NCBI GenBank assembly: GCA_940671915.1
Contig: CALNVZ010002974.1
Span: forward strand, 44,857,694 to 44,921,693
Direction of reading: 5' to 3'
DNA: 64,000 nucleotides
Source of the DNA: Paracentrotus lividus
Taxonomy: Eukaryota > Echinodermata > Echinoidea > Camarodonta > Echinidae
Part shown: piece after piece, positions 35,101 to 42,709 of the stretch
Layout of the letters: the number at the start of each line of letters is the position of its first letter
Numbering within the stretch: the first letter of the stretch is position 1
Program-made: the position numbers and the translations under genes
Notes under the pieces: generated by a model
The model's database searches: none
The model's input: only the letters and a program-made list of their open reading frames with translations
What the model was told of the DNA's origin: nothing

Positions 35101-35573
35101 CATGATCTTCCCTCATATGTGTACCGGTATCCGAAAGTTTTTAATCAAGGAAATTTATATTTTAACCCCTTTAAGTTTTACCATCACTGTGCACTATCAT
35201 TAAGGCCAAATATTTCCAACAGAAATCAAGTCAATATTTTAATGGTACATGTACAGGAAACAAAATCTTAAAATCAGGGGCTGGAGTGGGGCCACCTCAA
35301 TCTTAGATTAAGCAAGCCCCCAGGTGTTGAGGACACATTTTGTTTGGCGTTCAACGAGAAAGGGAATGAGCAACGTCAATCTAGCGCTGCTCACTTGCTG
35401 CCGGGGGGGGGGGGGGGGGGGGGGAGGTAAAAGGTGTTGCCTTGACCCAGTGGAAGTTGTAAATAAAAAAGTCCTACTGATTATCATCTTGACATACCTT
35501 TCCTTTATTTTTATTTTTATTAATCCAGGTTGGCACAATGCAGAAAAGATTATTCCACGAGTTTAGTTATTAA
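11039..35573 (+). CDS. HYR9-SEA2-EGF type I transmembrane protein (whole gene)
   Basis: Join of about 21 exons: 11039..11114, 15258..15482, 16662..16910, 17616..17876, 18673..18924, 19573..19830, 20461..20591, 21175..21295, 21875..22120, 22531..22782, 23620..23877, 24199..24296, 25866..26100, 26707..26843, 27420..27657, 28297..28375, 29169..29209, 30907..31169, 31891..32022, 32536..32610, 33340..33390, 34803..34871, then an unresolved last exon (candidates 35099..35203 and 35529..35573). The product is about 1,250 residues: signal peptide, nine HYR modules, two SEA-like modules, one EGF, a transmembrane helix, and a basic proline-rich tail. All joins keep frame. HYR domains are Ig-like adhesion modules common in echinoderm surface proteins; SEA domains occur in mucin-like receptors and can self-cleave. 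A cell-surface adhesion or receptor role is inferred; no ligand can be named. I cannot exclude additional exons in the 4.1-kb first intron. Confidence 0.8.
12297..13602. mobile_element. Foldback element built of TTCCGAAGGTTCGTNA repeats, 9-bp TSD
   Basis: The element spans 12306-13593 and is flanked by perfect 9-bp direct repeats ATCAGGGAC (12297-12305 and 13594-13602). Its ends are GGTAAGCACCCGTTATTCC and the inverse of GGTTACACTTCGTAATTCC. Each arm is a tandem array of a roughly 16-bp unit, TTCCGAAGGTTCGTNA, in opposite orientation. The 9-bp duplication fits Mutator-like (MULE) transposition; a transposase is absent. It lies in intron 1 of the HYR gene. Units have many small indels. Confidence 0.8.
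14300..14760 (-). mobile_element. Truncated non-LTR retrotransposon (LINE) 3' end
   Basis: Minus-strand reading from about 14,744 gives GKPHLEYASIAWHPGT, then LLEMVQRRAARFVTGNY and LGWMSLEERR, the conserved C-terminal part of CR1/jockey-type reverse transcriptase proteins. After frameshifts it continues through IIHGETQLDLNKY, TRLRRSH and HWNSL, which are the next landmarks in these proteins. The 5' part is absent and frames are broken, so this is a dead, 5'-truncated LINE copy in intron 1 of the HYR gene. Confidence 0.75.
15258..15482 (+). CDS. Exon 2: HYR module 1
   Basis: Phase 1-1 exon of 75 codons. It has the HYR signature PTLTCPN at the N-terminal end, RWEVPMATDDSG in the middle, FPLGNTTVTYTAKDKYG and a terminal SCSFTVTLIG. 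The two cysteines (TCP and SCSF) would form the single module disulfide. Confidence 0.85.
15523..16363. mobile_element. MITE with CCCGTATTCACAAAGG ends, host of a nested insertion
   Basis: CCCGTATTCACAAAGGTGTCC at the left matches, inverted, GGATACCTTTGTGAATACAGG at the right. The arms also share CTAAGCTAA / TTAACTTAG. A second element (15,634-16,155) is inserted inside, so the original element was about 320 bp. Confidence 0.75.
15632..16157. mobile_element. Mariner-type MITE nested in the element at 15,523
   Basis: TA dinucleotides flank a 522-bp segment beginning CAGTGTGTCCCAGAAAAAGT and ending with the inverse of CAGTGCATCCCAGATAAAAG. The inverted repeat continues as ATACCCAACTTTGAGAGCC. 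TA target duplication and CAGTGTGTCCC ends are typical of Tc1/mariner elements. No transposase frame is present. Confidence 0.85.
16662..16910 (+). CDS. Exon 3: HYR module 2
   Basis: Phase 1-1 exon of 83 codons: SPEISNCPGN, VTWSQPTASDPDGG, FQLGTTKVTYKFVDDAG and KCVFKVKVLG. It begins after a CACAG acceptor and ends at G|gttagt, a less common but valid donor. Confidence 0.85.
17616..17876 (+). CDS. Exon 4: HYR module 3
   Basis: Phase 1-1 exon of 87 codons: PPVLTSSCPND, VSVTWAEPTFNDLVDG, LFPEGSTEVLYVVMDQNFN and ECMFTVTING. It has the same domain plan as its neighbours. Confidence 0.85.
18021..18283. mobile_element. MITE with GGCCCGAATTCACAAAGG ends
   Basis: GGCCCGAATTCACAAAGGTG at the left pairs with the right end, and the arms extend through GGATTCTGCAAAATCCA. 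The 263-bp interior is rich in GGATCC palindromes. It is non-coding and lies in the HYR3-HYR4 intron. Confidence 0.8.
18673..18924 (+). CDS. Exon 5: HYR module 4
   Basis: Phase 1-1 exon of 84 codons: PPTIYNCPND, VNISWSPVTATDNYG, FGIGVTEVNYTATDGVN and MACCSFTVTILG. The C-terminal motif has two adjacent cysteines where other modules have one, so this module carries an extra, possibly unpaired, cysteine. Confidence 0.85.
18961..19155. mobile_element. Relative of the MITE at 42,527
   Basis: It starts ATAGACGAATTCGGTTTGAG and shares the interior order GCATGCTCC-like, ATGCGTAACAAA, GGAAAATGTAC and CGCGCAGACA with 42,527-42,709. The right terminal TTCGTCTA repeat is not visible, so this copy is 3'-incomplete. 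Confidence 0.6.
19573..19830 (+). CDS. Exon 6: HYR module 5
   Basis: Phase 1-1 exon of 86 codons: EPVITGCPGN, LMVTWSMPSVTDNSGG, then FVDRFGNTAVCMFTVNVLG. The segment before VTMMFVDRFGN is slightly longer than in the other modules. Confidence 0.85.
20461..20591 (+). CDS. Exon 7: HYR module 6, N-terminal half
   Basis: Starts in phase 1 with DMPPVFDCPDP and ADVSWSQPIVMDDY, and ends in phase 0 at GTG|gtatgt. This is the only HYR module split by an intron. Confidence 0.8.
21175..21295 (+). CDS. Exon 8: HYR module 6, C-terminal half
   Basis: Phase 0 start after TCATCAG: ITMTHSSPLRVFYDDPVTVT, YSATDERGNVD and TCMVFLIVIG, ending in phase 1. It completes module 6 with the expected second cysteine. 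Confidence 0.8.
21875..22120 (+). CDS. Exon 9: HYR module 7
   Basis: Phase 1-1 exon of 82 codons: APVWQTCPSNITQ, IITWTDPTVTDNSG, FFAGSYIVQYVARDETLN and TCEFSVVVES. The donor follows GAAA as gtgaga. Confidence 0.85.
22531..22782 (+). CDS. Exon 10: HYR module 8
   Basis: Phase 1-1 exon of 84 codons: VPVFTNCPVG, TTIVTWPTITATDDVD, FSLGTYSVEYQAQDGSGN and YCGFTVVVAG. Confidence 0.85.
23153..23290. mobile_element. Near-perfect palindromic MITE
   Basis: GGCCAGTATTCTCGAAGGGT at the left pairs with the inverse at the right. The arms contain CTACTAAATACGTATTTA. Almost the whole 138 bp can fold into one hairpin with a loop around CTTGCTACTGTCTCGAACAA. It lies in the HYR8-HYR9 intron. Confidence 0.85.
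23620..23877 (+). CDS. Exon 11: HYR module 9
   Basis: Phase 1-1 exon of 86 codons: IPEISSCPSEQ, VGVSWAEPQATDNSG, FPAGTNVVVYRAEDPTGN and ECSFAIYVTVKLG. It is the last HYR module before the SEA-like region. Confidence 0.85.
24199..24296 (+). CDS. Exon 12: start of SEA-like module 1
   Basis: Phase 1 to phase 0. It encodes INLEGSLILDIVLGLDGV, then GSARQDNLRDD. The L-x-G-x-L-x-L strand followed by a helix rich in R, N and D fits the first strand and helix of a SEA domain. The assignment is tentative for this half alone. Confidence 0.7.
24387..24552. mobile_element. Palindromic MITE
   Basis: GATATATTGACTGCTTT at the left pairs inverted with the right end. Further inward the arms share CGTTTCTAGA and CATCTGC-ATAACCC. 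It is 166 bp and non-coding. Open frames of 75 and 148 codons across it are artefacts of the inverted repeat. Confidence 0.8.
25285..25302. repeat. (AC)n microsatellite
   Basis: A short CACACA run of about 9 units lies within a locally GC-richer, CpG-containing intron stretch (about 25,020-25,480) in which I see no gene. Confidence 0.9.
25866..26100 (+). CDS. Exon 13: SEA-like module 1, main part
   Basis: Phase 0 start with LDDLFRGTSLGNDFVGLQIS, then FDANSNYVISYTIYL and a C-terminal helix and strand (GIKDVFNSAL.., TSNVIVTDSFDF). The order helix, strand, V-x-Y-x-I-x-L strand, helix, strand is SEA-like. The cleavage motif position reads NSNYVISY, without a glycine-serine pair, so this module should not self-cleave. 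Confidence 0.7.
26707..26843 (+). CDS. Exon 14: SEA module 2, N-terminal half
   Basis: Phase 1 to 0. VVEFRGQFTLKSIE gives the first strand (F-x-G-x-F-x-L), and STYQMLQNRIYDH gives the first helix, in register with SEA domains such as that of MUC1. An extra NYQSCCSD insert with two adjacent cysteines lies between them. Confidence 0.75.
27246..27412. repeat. 12-bp minisatellite ACTGTCATTGTT abutting a splice acceptor
   Basis: About a dozen units of ACTGTCATTGTT (variants ..GAT, ..TAT) run up to within about 8 bp of the acceptor CAG at 27,417-27,419. They therefore occupy the branch-point and polypyrimidine region of this intron. The repeat is open in the same frame as the following exon. Confidence 0.9.
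27420..27657 (+). CDS. Exon 15: SEA module 2 with GSVIV cleavage-type motif
   Basis: Phase 0 to 1. Reads MSKILFLTPGSVIVDYTLTY, then a C-terminal helix (SSLEQTFNDTV) and strand. PGSVIV aligns with the PGSVVV autoproteolysis site of SEA domains, where cleavage falls between Gly and Ser (codons 27,483-27,488). The surrounding alternation F-L-T-P-G-S-V-I-V-D-Y-T-L matches the family. Known family behaviour predicts a non-covalent heterodimer; cleavage itself is inferred. Confidence 0.8.
28297..28375 (+). CDS. Exon 16: EGF domain, first part
   Basis: Phase 1 to 2. CSSDYCLNGGTCMI..YDIGC supplies cysteines 1-4 of an EGF domain, with the classic NGGTC motif. Confidence 0.85.
28538..28816. mobile_element. 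TTAA-flanked MITE, CCCTTTAGCACCTA ends
   Basis: Perfect TTAA target duplications (28,534-28,537 and 28,817-28,820) bound a 279-bp element with CCCTTTAGCACCTA inverted termini. TTAA duplication is a mark of piggyBac and Kolobok transposases. It is non-coding and sits in the EGF intron. Confidence 0.85.
29169..29209 (+). CDS. Exon 17: EGF domain, second part
   Basis: Phase 2 to 1. CPYRYYGDRCQNQ provides cysteines 5 and 6. With exon 16 the spacing is C-x4-C-x5-C-x10-C-x1-C-x8-C, a standard EGF pattern. Confidence 0.85.
29717..29829 (+). CDS. Alternative transmembrane exon with its own stop (short-tail isoform)
   Basis: A near copy of the transmembrane exon at 30,907, including the acceptor and about 20 bp of upstream intron (AATCCAATTATGATTCCTT). 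In the same phase it encodes GLNWEVIAALAVGSAV, a hydrophobic run LPILILLII, then a short basic tail EKILCKIRDMFR and TGA. The two copies diverge abruptly after the helix. AATAAA follows the stop by 11 bp (29,841), which could serve as a very close polyadenylation signal. It would give a membrane-anchored form lacking the proline-rich tail. The intact frame and splice site favour function; a dead duplicate is the alternative. Confidence 0.5.
29920..30630. mobile_element. TTAA-flanked MITE, CCCTATTCAGACTGGG ends
   Basis: TTAA at 29,920-29,923 and 30,627-30,630 flanks a 703-bp element with termini CCCTATTCAGACTGGG and inverse, followed by long G-runs on both arms. It lies between the two transmembrane exon copies. 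No coding sequence. Confidence 0.85.
30907..31169 (+). CDS. Exon 18: transmembrane helix and juxtamembrane tail
   Basis: Phase 1 to 0. WEVIAAIAVGSAVLLILILL, then IIACCC, is a strong membrane-spanning helix with a cytoplasmic-side CCC cluster (possible palmitoylation). A highly basic segment with NEEERRRRILKKRRRLQRLY follows as a stop-transfer. The exon ends in a proline/glutamine/arginine repeat (KQPPRQPPRQ) with PxxP motifs that could bind SH3 domains. Confidence 0.85.
31891..32022 (+). CDS. Exon 19: cytoplasmic tail
   Basis: Phase 0-0 exon of 44 codons: MAIPNDYSYMNGGFVHEIVN, then IPQLHSPTPKRSHP. The tyrosines in NDYSYMNGG lie in a context that could be phosphorylated (YMNG resembles a YxN adaptor-binding motif). 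This is inference from motif only. Confidence 0.75.
32536..32610 (+). CDS. Exon 20: Lys/Pro-rich tail repeat
   Basis: Phase 0-0 exon of 25 codons: PEDVKKEKPKPKGKGPRFGH, then DTDPP. Its plan (P-E, lysine cluster, KGP-x-F-x, acidic-proline end) recurs in the exon at 34,803, suggesting exon duplication. Confidence 0.65.
33340..33390 (+). CDS. Exon 21: short basic tail exon, two possible donors
   Basis: Starts after CTTCAAG in phase 0: KKKKMVRILSPNPAQRK, donor at 33,391 (gtgaga). An inner donor (gtgagg at 33,355) would give just KKKKM, also in phase 0. It is short, so support is moderate. Confidence 0.4.
33904..34106. mobile_element. MITE with TACTGTATAAG ends
   Basis: TACTGTATAAGCC at the left pairs with the right end. 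The arms carry TTTTCGCG and CGCGAAA words in opposite orientation. It is 203 bp and non-coding. A diverged relative of the interior appears near 33,198-33,290. Confidence 0.7.
34201..34270 (+). pseudogene. Decayed copy of the Lys/Pro-rich tail exon
   Basis: One frame reads KKTKVEKGPVFNAE, close to KKKTREKGPSFHSE of the exon at 34,803. No in-phase acceptor precedes it and no clear donor follows before a stop. It looks like an exon duplicate that has lost its splice sites. Confidence 0.5.
34442..34471 (+). pseudogene. Possible short alternative terminal exon or exon relic
   Basis: A strong acceptor (T-run then AGCAG) precedes GAGACAAAAAAAGAG, which in phase 0 reads ETKKEMGLM and a TAG stop. 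It may be another diverged tail-exon copy, or an alternative last exon. Confidence 0.3.
34803..34871 (+). CDS. Exon 22: Lys/Pro-rich tail repeat
   Basis: Phase 0-0 exon of 23 codons: PEPEKKKTREKGPSFHSE, then TEPEP, after a T-rich tract and TAG acceptor, with donor A|gtaagt. It is homologous in plan to exon 20. Confidence 0.65.
35099..35203 (+). CDS. Candidate last exon A
   Basis: After TTTTTTCAG, phase 0 gives VMIFPHMCTGIRKF.. to TAA, 34 codons. The composition is unlike the preceding tail. It competes with candidate B at 35,529. Only one, or neither, may be used. Confidence 0.3.
   Translation, partial: VMIFPHMCTGIRKFLIKEIYILTPLSFTITVHYH
35401..35425. repeat. Poly-G run
   Basis: A nearly uninterrupted run of about 24 G. 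Similar but shorter G-runs occur at 29,938, 36,104 and 62,448. Confidence 0.95.
35529..35573 (+). CDS. Candidate last exon B
   Basis: A long polypyrimidine stretch (CTTTATTTTTATTTTTATTA) and CCAG precede a phase-0 frame VGTMQKRLFHEFSY then TAA. The acceptor is the strongest in this stretch. No convincing polyadenylation signal could be tied to it; the nearest AATAAA is at about 36,148. Confidence 0.3.
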   Translation, partial: VGTMQKRLFHEFSY

Positions 35574-36590
35574 AGCATTCTCATCTATCCAGAATAAGTT
35601 GGAACTTTTGATCTGGCCTTCACAACTGTGTGACAAAGTTTGCTGACAATGTAGCTGAAAGTTTGCATACAAATCTACCTGAGTTGCGAACCCAGGCGAA
35701 CAGAGCAAATTTGTACAGTGCCATACATTGCACATATTCATGTATAAAGAGAGAGTCTTGCCTATTCCGTTTCAGTAGGTATCAATATGATGTTTTTTCC
35801 CTTTGTTACAGCTTTTCTAAAAAAGCAGTACAAAATGAAATATGCCATGTTGATTTTTACCATTCAGAGAGTTGGCTAGATTCTCAGTATACATGTATAT
35901 TGCACTGTGTAAATTTGCTTCATTCGTCTAGGCTTGCCACTCATTGAGATAAATGTTCCACCAAAAGTGATGCCAAAGCTCTCCTCCTCATCAAGTTCAT
36001 CTTTTCATACGTTGCTACATTGTAAATCCAACATGATCATGTCTGTTCTATCGCCTTTTTGTTCTAGGCAGTACTTTAACAATCTTTGGCCGATCCAGAG
36101 CTGGGGGGGGGGGGTAGGAGGCACAAGGGCCATATTAATCCCATCACAATAAAAACATCTATCGGATCATAATTATCTCCTGCACACAGCAGATTAAATG
36201 TGCCCCCGCCCCCGCAAACTTAAATTGGAGTAAGGCCCTTTTCTAAAACTCCCTTTGATCATTACAAAACTGCCATGCATCTTTAGAGTCAAACTTGCCG
36301 AAGTTAAACTTCCATAAGTCGAATAATCGCCTAAGTTGTAGGTCTCTTCATGTCATCTTCTCTTTATATTGTAATGTTTTTAAGCCTTAATAAGTCAAAA
36401 CTATTTCTCCAGTCCCTAAAAAAAAATGAAGTACAATGATTGGGTATATCAGAATGTAAATGTAATATTCTAAAAAAAAAAAAAAAAAAGACAAGAAGAA
36501 TGAGAATGAGTGAATCACATCTGTCGTTCTTCAAATGCTTTTAAAATAATTTAAAGGATTATTCATCTGATGTGTATATGAATAGCTTGC

Positions 36591-36813
36591 AACAAAAAGG
36601 CGCTAAATCCACTTTTGTAACTTCCGAGAAATAAGCGTTTGTTTACCAGATTTTGAACAGGCGTCTATGGAAAAGTTATATCAAAATGTGCACTTGTCAT
36701 AGTTGATCTCAAAATTTAGTTGAGTTCTTATGTTAAAAGACGGGTACCAACCTGAACAATGGTCTGATATCAATAACTCAATTTTCGTAAAAAGTAGATT
36801 TAGCGCCTTTTGT
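36591..36813. mobile_element. MITE with ACAAAAAGGCGCTAAATC ends
   Basis: ACAAAAAGGCGCTAAATCCA at the left pairs with TAGATTTAGCGCCTTTTGT at the right, spanning about 223 bp. It is non-coding. Confidence 0.65.
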
Positions 36814-39370
36814 CTTAACAATTTTTTTTATCTTAACAATAGAGACCATGCCTTTCAGGACTATAATATTGAATGATGATGAATGATGCATTAAATAGCT
36901 TGTTTCACTAATTTATTATAAATCATGGATGTTTCTTTCCTGGGGACATAGTAATAAGGTATTCAAGCAAACTTTTTAAGAATGTTTAATATATATATAT
37001 ATATATATCATCCAGTTTGCGTACTATGAGTCGTCGCTTTGTCAGGCAAGCCTCGGGCAAACTTTTTAAAATTAAAGTATGCATAAAATTACATCTGAGT
37101 GAAATGGTCTAGTAATTTATGACCAAAATTTGTTGCCTCGATTTCAATCAAAATTAATTGATCTACATTTCATTTATTAAAGAGGTATTGCTATATACAG
37201 GGGTGATATTTATTTATTTATTTTTTTTTCTATTATTTTTTTTCCATTTTTTCTCCCCCTCCCAAACCCTATGTCTATTTTTTTTCAAGAGTGTTATGTT
37301 ATTGGAATAGTAAGTCATACATGTATATGAACATTTGTCACTATAATAGAAAATAATTGTGATAATGTATTTCATTTGAATAAAGAATACGATTAATAAA
37401 ATGAATCTAAAATCCTTTTGATGATTTGTATATCCATTTGCACTTTTAGAATAGAAAGTATTTATTGAACAAAAGAAGCGTCAATACGAATTCTTTGCAT
37501 TTACAATTTTTTAATATGACAAAGAACACCCTTCGCCCAAAAATGAATTGTAAAGCACCATGAAAATTAGATAAACCTCCACCAGATAAAAGCTATATTA
37601 AGTTTACAACTGTCTTATTTCAGAGTATGCTATTCTATACATGTGAGAAAAAACATCCATTGAAATTATTTTTTTAAAAGCCATATTCTACTTGCATTCT
37701 GATTGTGATATAATTATAAAATTTCACTTCAACATTCTTATTCAAACTTAAAATTATTTACTCCTTCTTTACTGGCTACATGATTTCAAAATGGTTATAT
37801 ATCTAGAGTTCAAACTTTAGTATGAATACACATGTAACCAACTTATTGTTGATATGTGTGGCAAGCCTCTTTCAGGCTTTCAGGTCATTATGAACAACTC
37901 TTGTTTAAATATGTGTATGGATAAAATCCGATAACATATTTTTCTTCAGACAGGATCTTTAAAACATGAACTGTTTAAAACTTGAGCCATACATGTACAT
38001 CATAATCTTTATATGTATAAGTTTCAAAATTTCCCCATTCTGAATTCTGAGCTTCTTGGAGGATCTCTTAACCATGATAGCTTTAAGAAATAAATAGTAC
38101 TGAATCATTAATCATTAAACCCTATTGCAACCCTAATCCTAACCTTACATTTTAGAAAATTGTCTCAGGAGCAAATGCTGTGTCAACAGACAATTGTACA
38201 TTTATGTTGAAGCTTATGTTTAAATATTCTACTGACCTAGACAATTTTGAACATGTATCATGTGATTTTTTGATCATGTAGAAAATGCTTCACTTGTTCA
38301 AAAACAGAACATTATTTCTCAAGTAGGAATGTAGAAAAAAAATACATTGGCTTCAGCATACCGAAAGTACATGTAATACAAAACAGACATTTGCTTCATA
38401 TTATATCTTATTGACAATTAAATTCATATAACACCACTCGAAATACATGCCACAGAGTTGAAACCAAAATTTAAAAAGTCCCTCTAAATTCTGCTAATAA
38501 AAAATAAAAACTATTCCTCTGTTATTTATACAATATATACATCATTTGAGAAATATGCAGATACCGAAATATATATATACTCATACATTTTTCTTCCAAG
38601 GCAAGAATATTTTCTTTTGCTGTTCAAAAGTAAAATCTGTGCAAAAACAGAATTGCAGGCACAAAGAATGACTTAGCAAATTTTATACAATACAGTTTTA
38701 GCATAATTATAAATAATGACACTTACCGTGAGTGACACACAGTTTGACATTAGTGTACATGTAACCAAAAAAAGGGAAACAAAAAAAGACTAATTTAAAA
38801 CCTAAAAAACATGTTTGTGAAGTTTTAATGTTTTTGCTTTGGTTGCAAGGGTTGAATCTATCAAGGTTAGTAATAATTTCCTTTTTGCTAGAGTTCAATT
38901 TCATTAAATTACTTAAACTATCTGCTGGTCATATCACTTCAGCTTTGAAATGTTAAGTTATCACCCTAGAATTTTAAAGGGTCACCATTTGTTTTCAATA
39001 TCATGTAGAACTATTTTTAAATGATACTGATTTGCCCTTGCTATCTCCAATGATATACAAATTGTACATGAAAAAAAAAATTATTATTTCAAAAAGAATT
39101 TTAGACGAGTATATCAAACAATATAATTCCCAATACTACAAGCATTATGCAACAAACAATGTGTAATACTTTGAATGCAAGGCTTTATAATACATAATGT
39201 AAATGACACACAGGTAATTAGGTGCTCTCTCAAGCTCAAGTGTTAAAGTACGTATAACTTGCCCTAAATGTACAAAGCTTCGGGCACACACAAAAATAAA
39301 AAATAAATAAATAAATGTCAAGATCCTGTCTCGCTCTCATGAGTTGCAATTATTGATCTGAATCTATCGC

Positions 39371-39580
39371 TAAGGGCGGTATCTCACTTTGCGGAAACAA
39401 AAATGAGACGGATTTGCCAGCATGGCATTGCACTAGATCTGTCTCTTCTGTCTCCGCGACGTACCTTTTGTATGTGGCACAAAAGATTCCGTCGCGGAAA
39501 AAGAAGAGACGGATCTAGTACAATGCTATGCTGGTAAATCTGTCTCATTTTTGTTTCTGCAAAGTGAGATACCACCCTAA
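39371..39580. mobile_element. Palindromic MITE, GGTGGTATCTCACTT family, copy 2
   Basis: GGCGGTATCTCACTTTGCGG at the left and the inverse at the right; the arms match over nearly their whole length, including ATGAGACGGATTT and AGACGGATCTAGT. It is a 210-bp near-perfect hairpin and the second member of the family at 5955. Confidence 0.85.
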
Positions 39581-40128
39581 GATGAAATGTTACCCTACCT
39601 CAAACAAGTTATAACTGAAGTCTTGGAGTCACGCCCACACCAGAAGGGCGCTCATAAATTATATTTTCGTGCCATTTGGCCAATGCATACACTCCATGTG
39701 TCTGCCTTGGCCTATCACTCTTGTGCTGTGCAAGGTTCTTTCTTAGTATATGATAAACTAGCGTTCATAGATGTGGATTGTAGATATATATGGATCTCCT
39801 GACCGTTGAGTTGTGTTGTACAAGAGAAGGGCTATTAAATGTTTAAACTATAACTCTGGTGTGAACGTGTCTCCTTACGACATAGGTTTGTTCAAATTCA
39901 AATCAATCACAAGATAAAGTAGATAAAGTTGCAATCAAATTTTTAAAAGAGCTGGCCCAAATGTAGTAATGATAGGCAGGGTAGAACTTCACCTCTTAAA
40001 ATAACTTTAAACTGTTATATAATTTGATGTATTTAGTACCATTCTTGGATTAGTAAAGGTATTCATACAACGAAAACCTTTCAAAGTACTGGAGACAAAT
40101 TGTAAAATTATTAAATATAATAACTCTT

Positions 40129-40506
40129 AAGCCCAGCGCACACATTGCGATGCGATTGCACTAAGATCCGATTGCAACAAAATCGCAGAGTGTGCGCCAA
40201 CCTGCAACACGCTGTGACTGCGATGCGATTTGTTGCAGAAGAATCGCAGACCAAATCTCAGACATTTGACATGTCAAATCTTCCTGCGATTTTCCTGCGA
40301 TTTTGATAACTTCAGCCAATCAGATTGGCTAGAGATGGAGGTTGTATTGCTGCGCGCCTGCGCGTAAAAGAGGGGTACCATGGTGATATGCAGCGCCTGT
40401 TGCAATGTGTGCGCTGGCCTGCGATGCGATTGCACTGCGATGCGATTGGCAATTTGTTGCAATCGGATCGCAGTGCAATCGCATCGCAATCTGTGCGCTG
40501 GGCTTT
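40129..40506. mobile_element. MITE with AAGCCCAGCGCACA ends
   Basis: AAGCCCAGCGCACACATTGC at the left pairs with the inverse at the right. The arms continue as GATGCGATTGCACT and GATCCGATTGCAACAAA. The interior repeats GCGATGCGATT words. Four open frames across it are repeat artefacts. Confidence 0.85.
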
Positions 40507-41010
40507 ATAAACAACTGGTGAAACATAAAGTAAGGATACATGTACATCTTACGATTGATAAAGAGTTACGATTGATTTTTTCTCAGTAGCCTCATAATGG
40601 ACACAATTCTCCAAAGTTGATGATCTTAATCCTAACCCTACTCTTAATCACATCCACATCCTAATTCATGACTGTACCTGGTTTCCAAATGAGACTACCG
40701 AGAAAAAATCAATCGTAACTTTTTATCAATCCTAAGTCTTTTGTGTTACACCCACAGAATACATTTTAAAAGAACTGGATCAACCTGAACACCTTAAAGT
40801 TAATGAAAATAGAATACAGCTTTTTGTTATTACAGGTAGGCAACAAAGCTTTTAAATTTAAATACATTATTCAATGCCAATTAAATGATGTAAAAAATAC
40901 TTAATTAAACAGGAAGACGAGCAACAAATATCGATGGTGAAAAATCATTGTTATAGAAGTGCAATCAAAGAAAATATTATATAAATAGTGTACAATCTAT
41001 CGCGCAATAT

Positions 41011-41767
41011 ACTGGATTCAGAGGCGGCGGAACCAGGGGGGCAGGGGGGGCACTGTGACCCCCCACTTTTTCATCCACCCTAAAAGTGCCCCTTTTCATG
41101 ACTAGAAAGTGCCCCTTTTCTTAGCATATAAAATGCCATTTTTATAGTAAAAAGGGGCACTTTTAGTGCTAAAAAGGGGCACTTTTAATACAAAAAGTGC
41201 CCCTTGTTACTCCTGTCTTTTAAAACTCAAATTTTCTGCTCGCGCTTCGCGCTTGCGGATACTAAATAGGGTCTATAAATCATGCACAATTAACTCCAAT
41301 TTTGAGCTCAAAATTTTTGGCTCACGCTTCGCGCTCGCAGATACTAAATAGGGTCTATAATGCACAATAACCTCTATTTTGAGCTCAAATTTTTTGGCTC
41401 GCGCTTTGCGCTCGCAGATACTGAATAGGTTATATAATGCACAATTAACTCAAATTTTCAGCTAAAAAAATTCAGCTCGCGCTTCGCGCTCGCGGATACT
41501 AAATAGGGTCTATAAATAATGAACAACTATCTCAAAATTTTCGGCTTGCGCTTCGCGCTCGCATTCCTTTTGTTTATCATTAATAAAATACTAAGCCATT
41601 AACATTTTTAAAAGCACAAATCTAAAGGTAAATTTTCTGCGCACCCCTACTTATCTGAATACTTTTCTCTTAAAGCCTCGGGCCTCCAGTGCCCCCTTTT
41701 CAGAAAAAGTGCCCCTTTTACATCGTGACCCCCCACTTTCAAATTCGTTCCGCCGCCTGACTGGATT
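41011..41767. mobile_element. hAT-like element with 8-bp TSD and internal minisatellite
   Basis: Perfect 8-bp duplications ACTGGATT (41,011-41,018 and 41,760-41,767) flank 741 bp with termini CAGAGGCGGCGGAAC and the inverse of CAGGCGGCGGAAC. An 8-bp duplication and CAG-type ends indicate the hAT superfamily. Subterminal AAAGTGCCCCTTTT words occur in both orientations. The centre (about 41,230-41,565) is a tandem array with a roughly 75-bp period. Each unit carries GCTCGCGCTTCGCGCTCGC and GATACTAAATAGGGTCTATA. No transposase. Confidence 0.85.
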
Positions 41768-42526
41768 ATATGTACGACAAATACTAAATTATCCTGAGTG
41801 AAGATATGTTTCTCCGAGGCCGCAGGCCGACGTGAAACAGATTTGCACGAGGGATAATTTAGTATTTGGAGTTTATATAGTCTAGTAATGTTGCAAGATG
41901 GAGCGTTCACTATTTATTATAGTAAATAGACCCCTAGATCTTTGATCTTGCCTAATCTGGTTTTATCTTTGCCAAATTTTTGGTGCTAATTAAGCTATTG
42001 TGACTTACATTGTTACTACGCGTATCCATTGTTATGAGCTATTGTGCGCACCATTTTAATGTTATTACGCGGGAGCGCAATAAGGCAAACGATAGAATAG
42101 ATACTCTCTCCATTCATTTAACACAGGCTTTACCCTACAAAAACCGAAAGGTATATTGTACATATGTACAATATAACAATTTGAAGGTAGGTCACGTGGT
42201 ACTGATCTATCCAATGATGCATATTTTTATACCAATTTTTACTATAAACATATAGAGGTACAGAAATGTTTATCACTCCATGTTGTATTATACAGAACCT
42301 TCTTCAATTATCAGGAAAAAACTACAGTGACAGAGACGTACTCTCTCTTTGAAAAAACCCACTAATAAATGTGTAATTAAAGCATAATAACTTTATGATA
42401 TTAACCATAATATTTATTTAGTACTCTTCACTTGTTTATTATGCCTCATGTGGAGAGCAGATATAATAGCAGGTTGGCAGTATATTTTTCCGTAACTAGA
42501 AACACAAATTTAGATGTTCTCATGTA

Positions 42527-42709
42527 TAGACGAATTCGGTTGGGTGATGTTTTGTCATGGTGGCAGCCATTGCTGGGGAGCTTCCAATGTACTACGCATG
42601 CTCCTGTGTGCATATGTATGCGTAACAAAGGAAAATGTACCAACGCGCAGACACATGCACACATAGCGCATGCGTAATACACTGGGTAACCCCAAGCTAT
42701 TCGTCTATA
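42527..42709. mobile_element. MITE with TATAGACGAAT ends
   Basis: ATAGACGAATTCGGTTGGG at the left pairs with CCAAGCTATTCGTCTAT at the right. The 183-bp interior contains CATGCTCCTGTGTGCATA / TATGCGTAAC words. It is related to 18,961-19,155. Confidence 0.7.
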
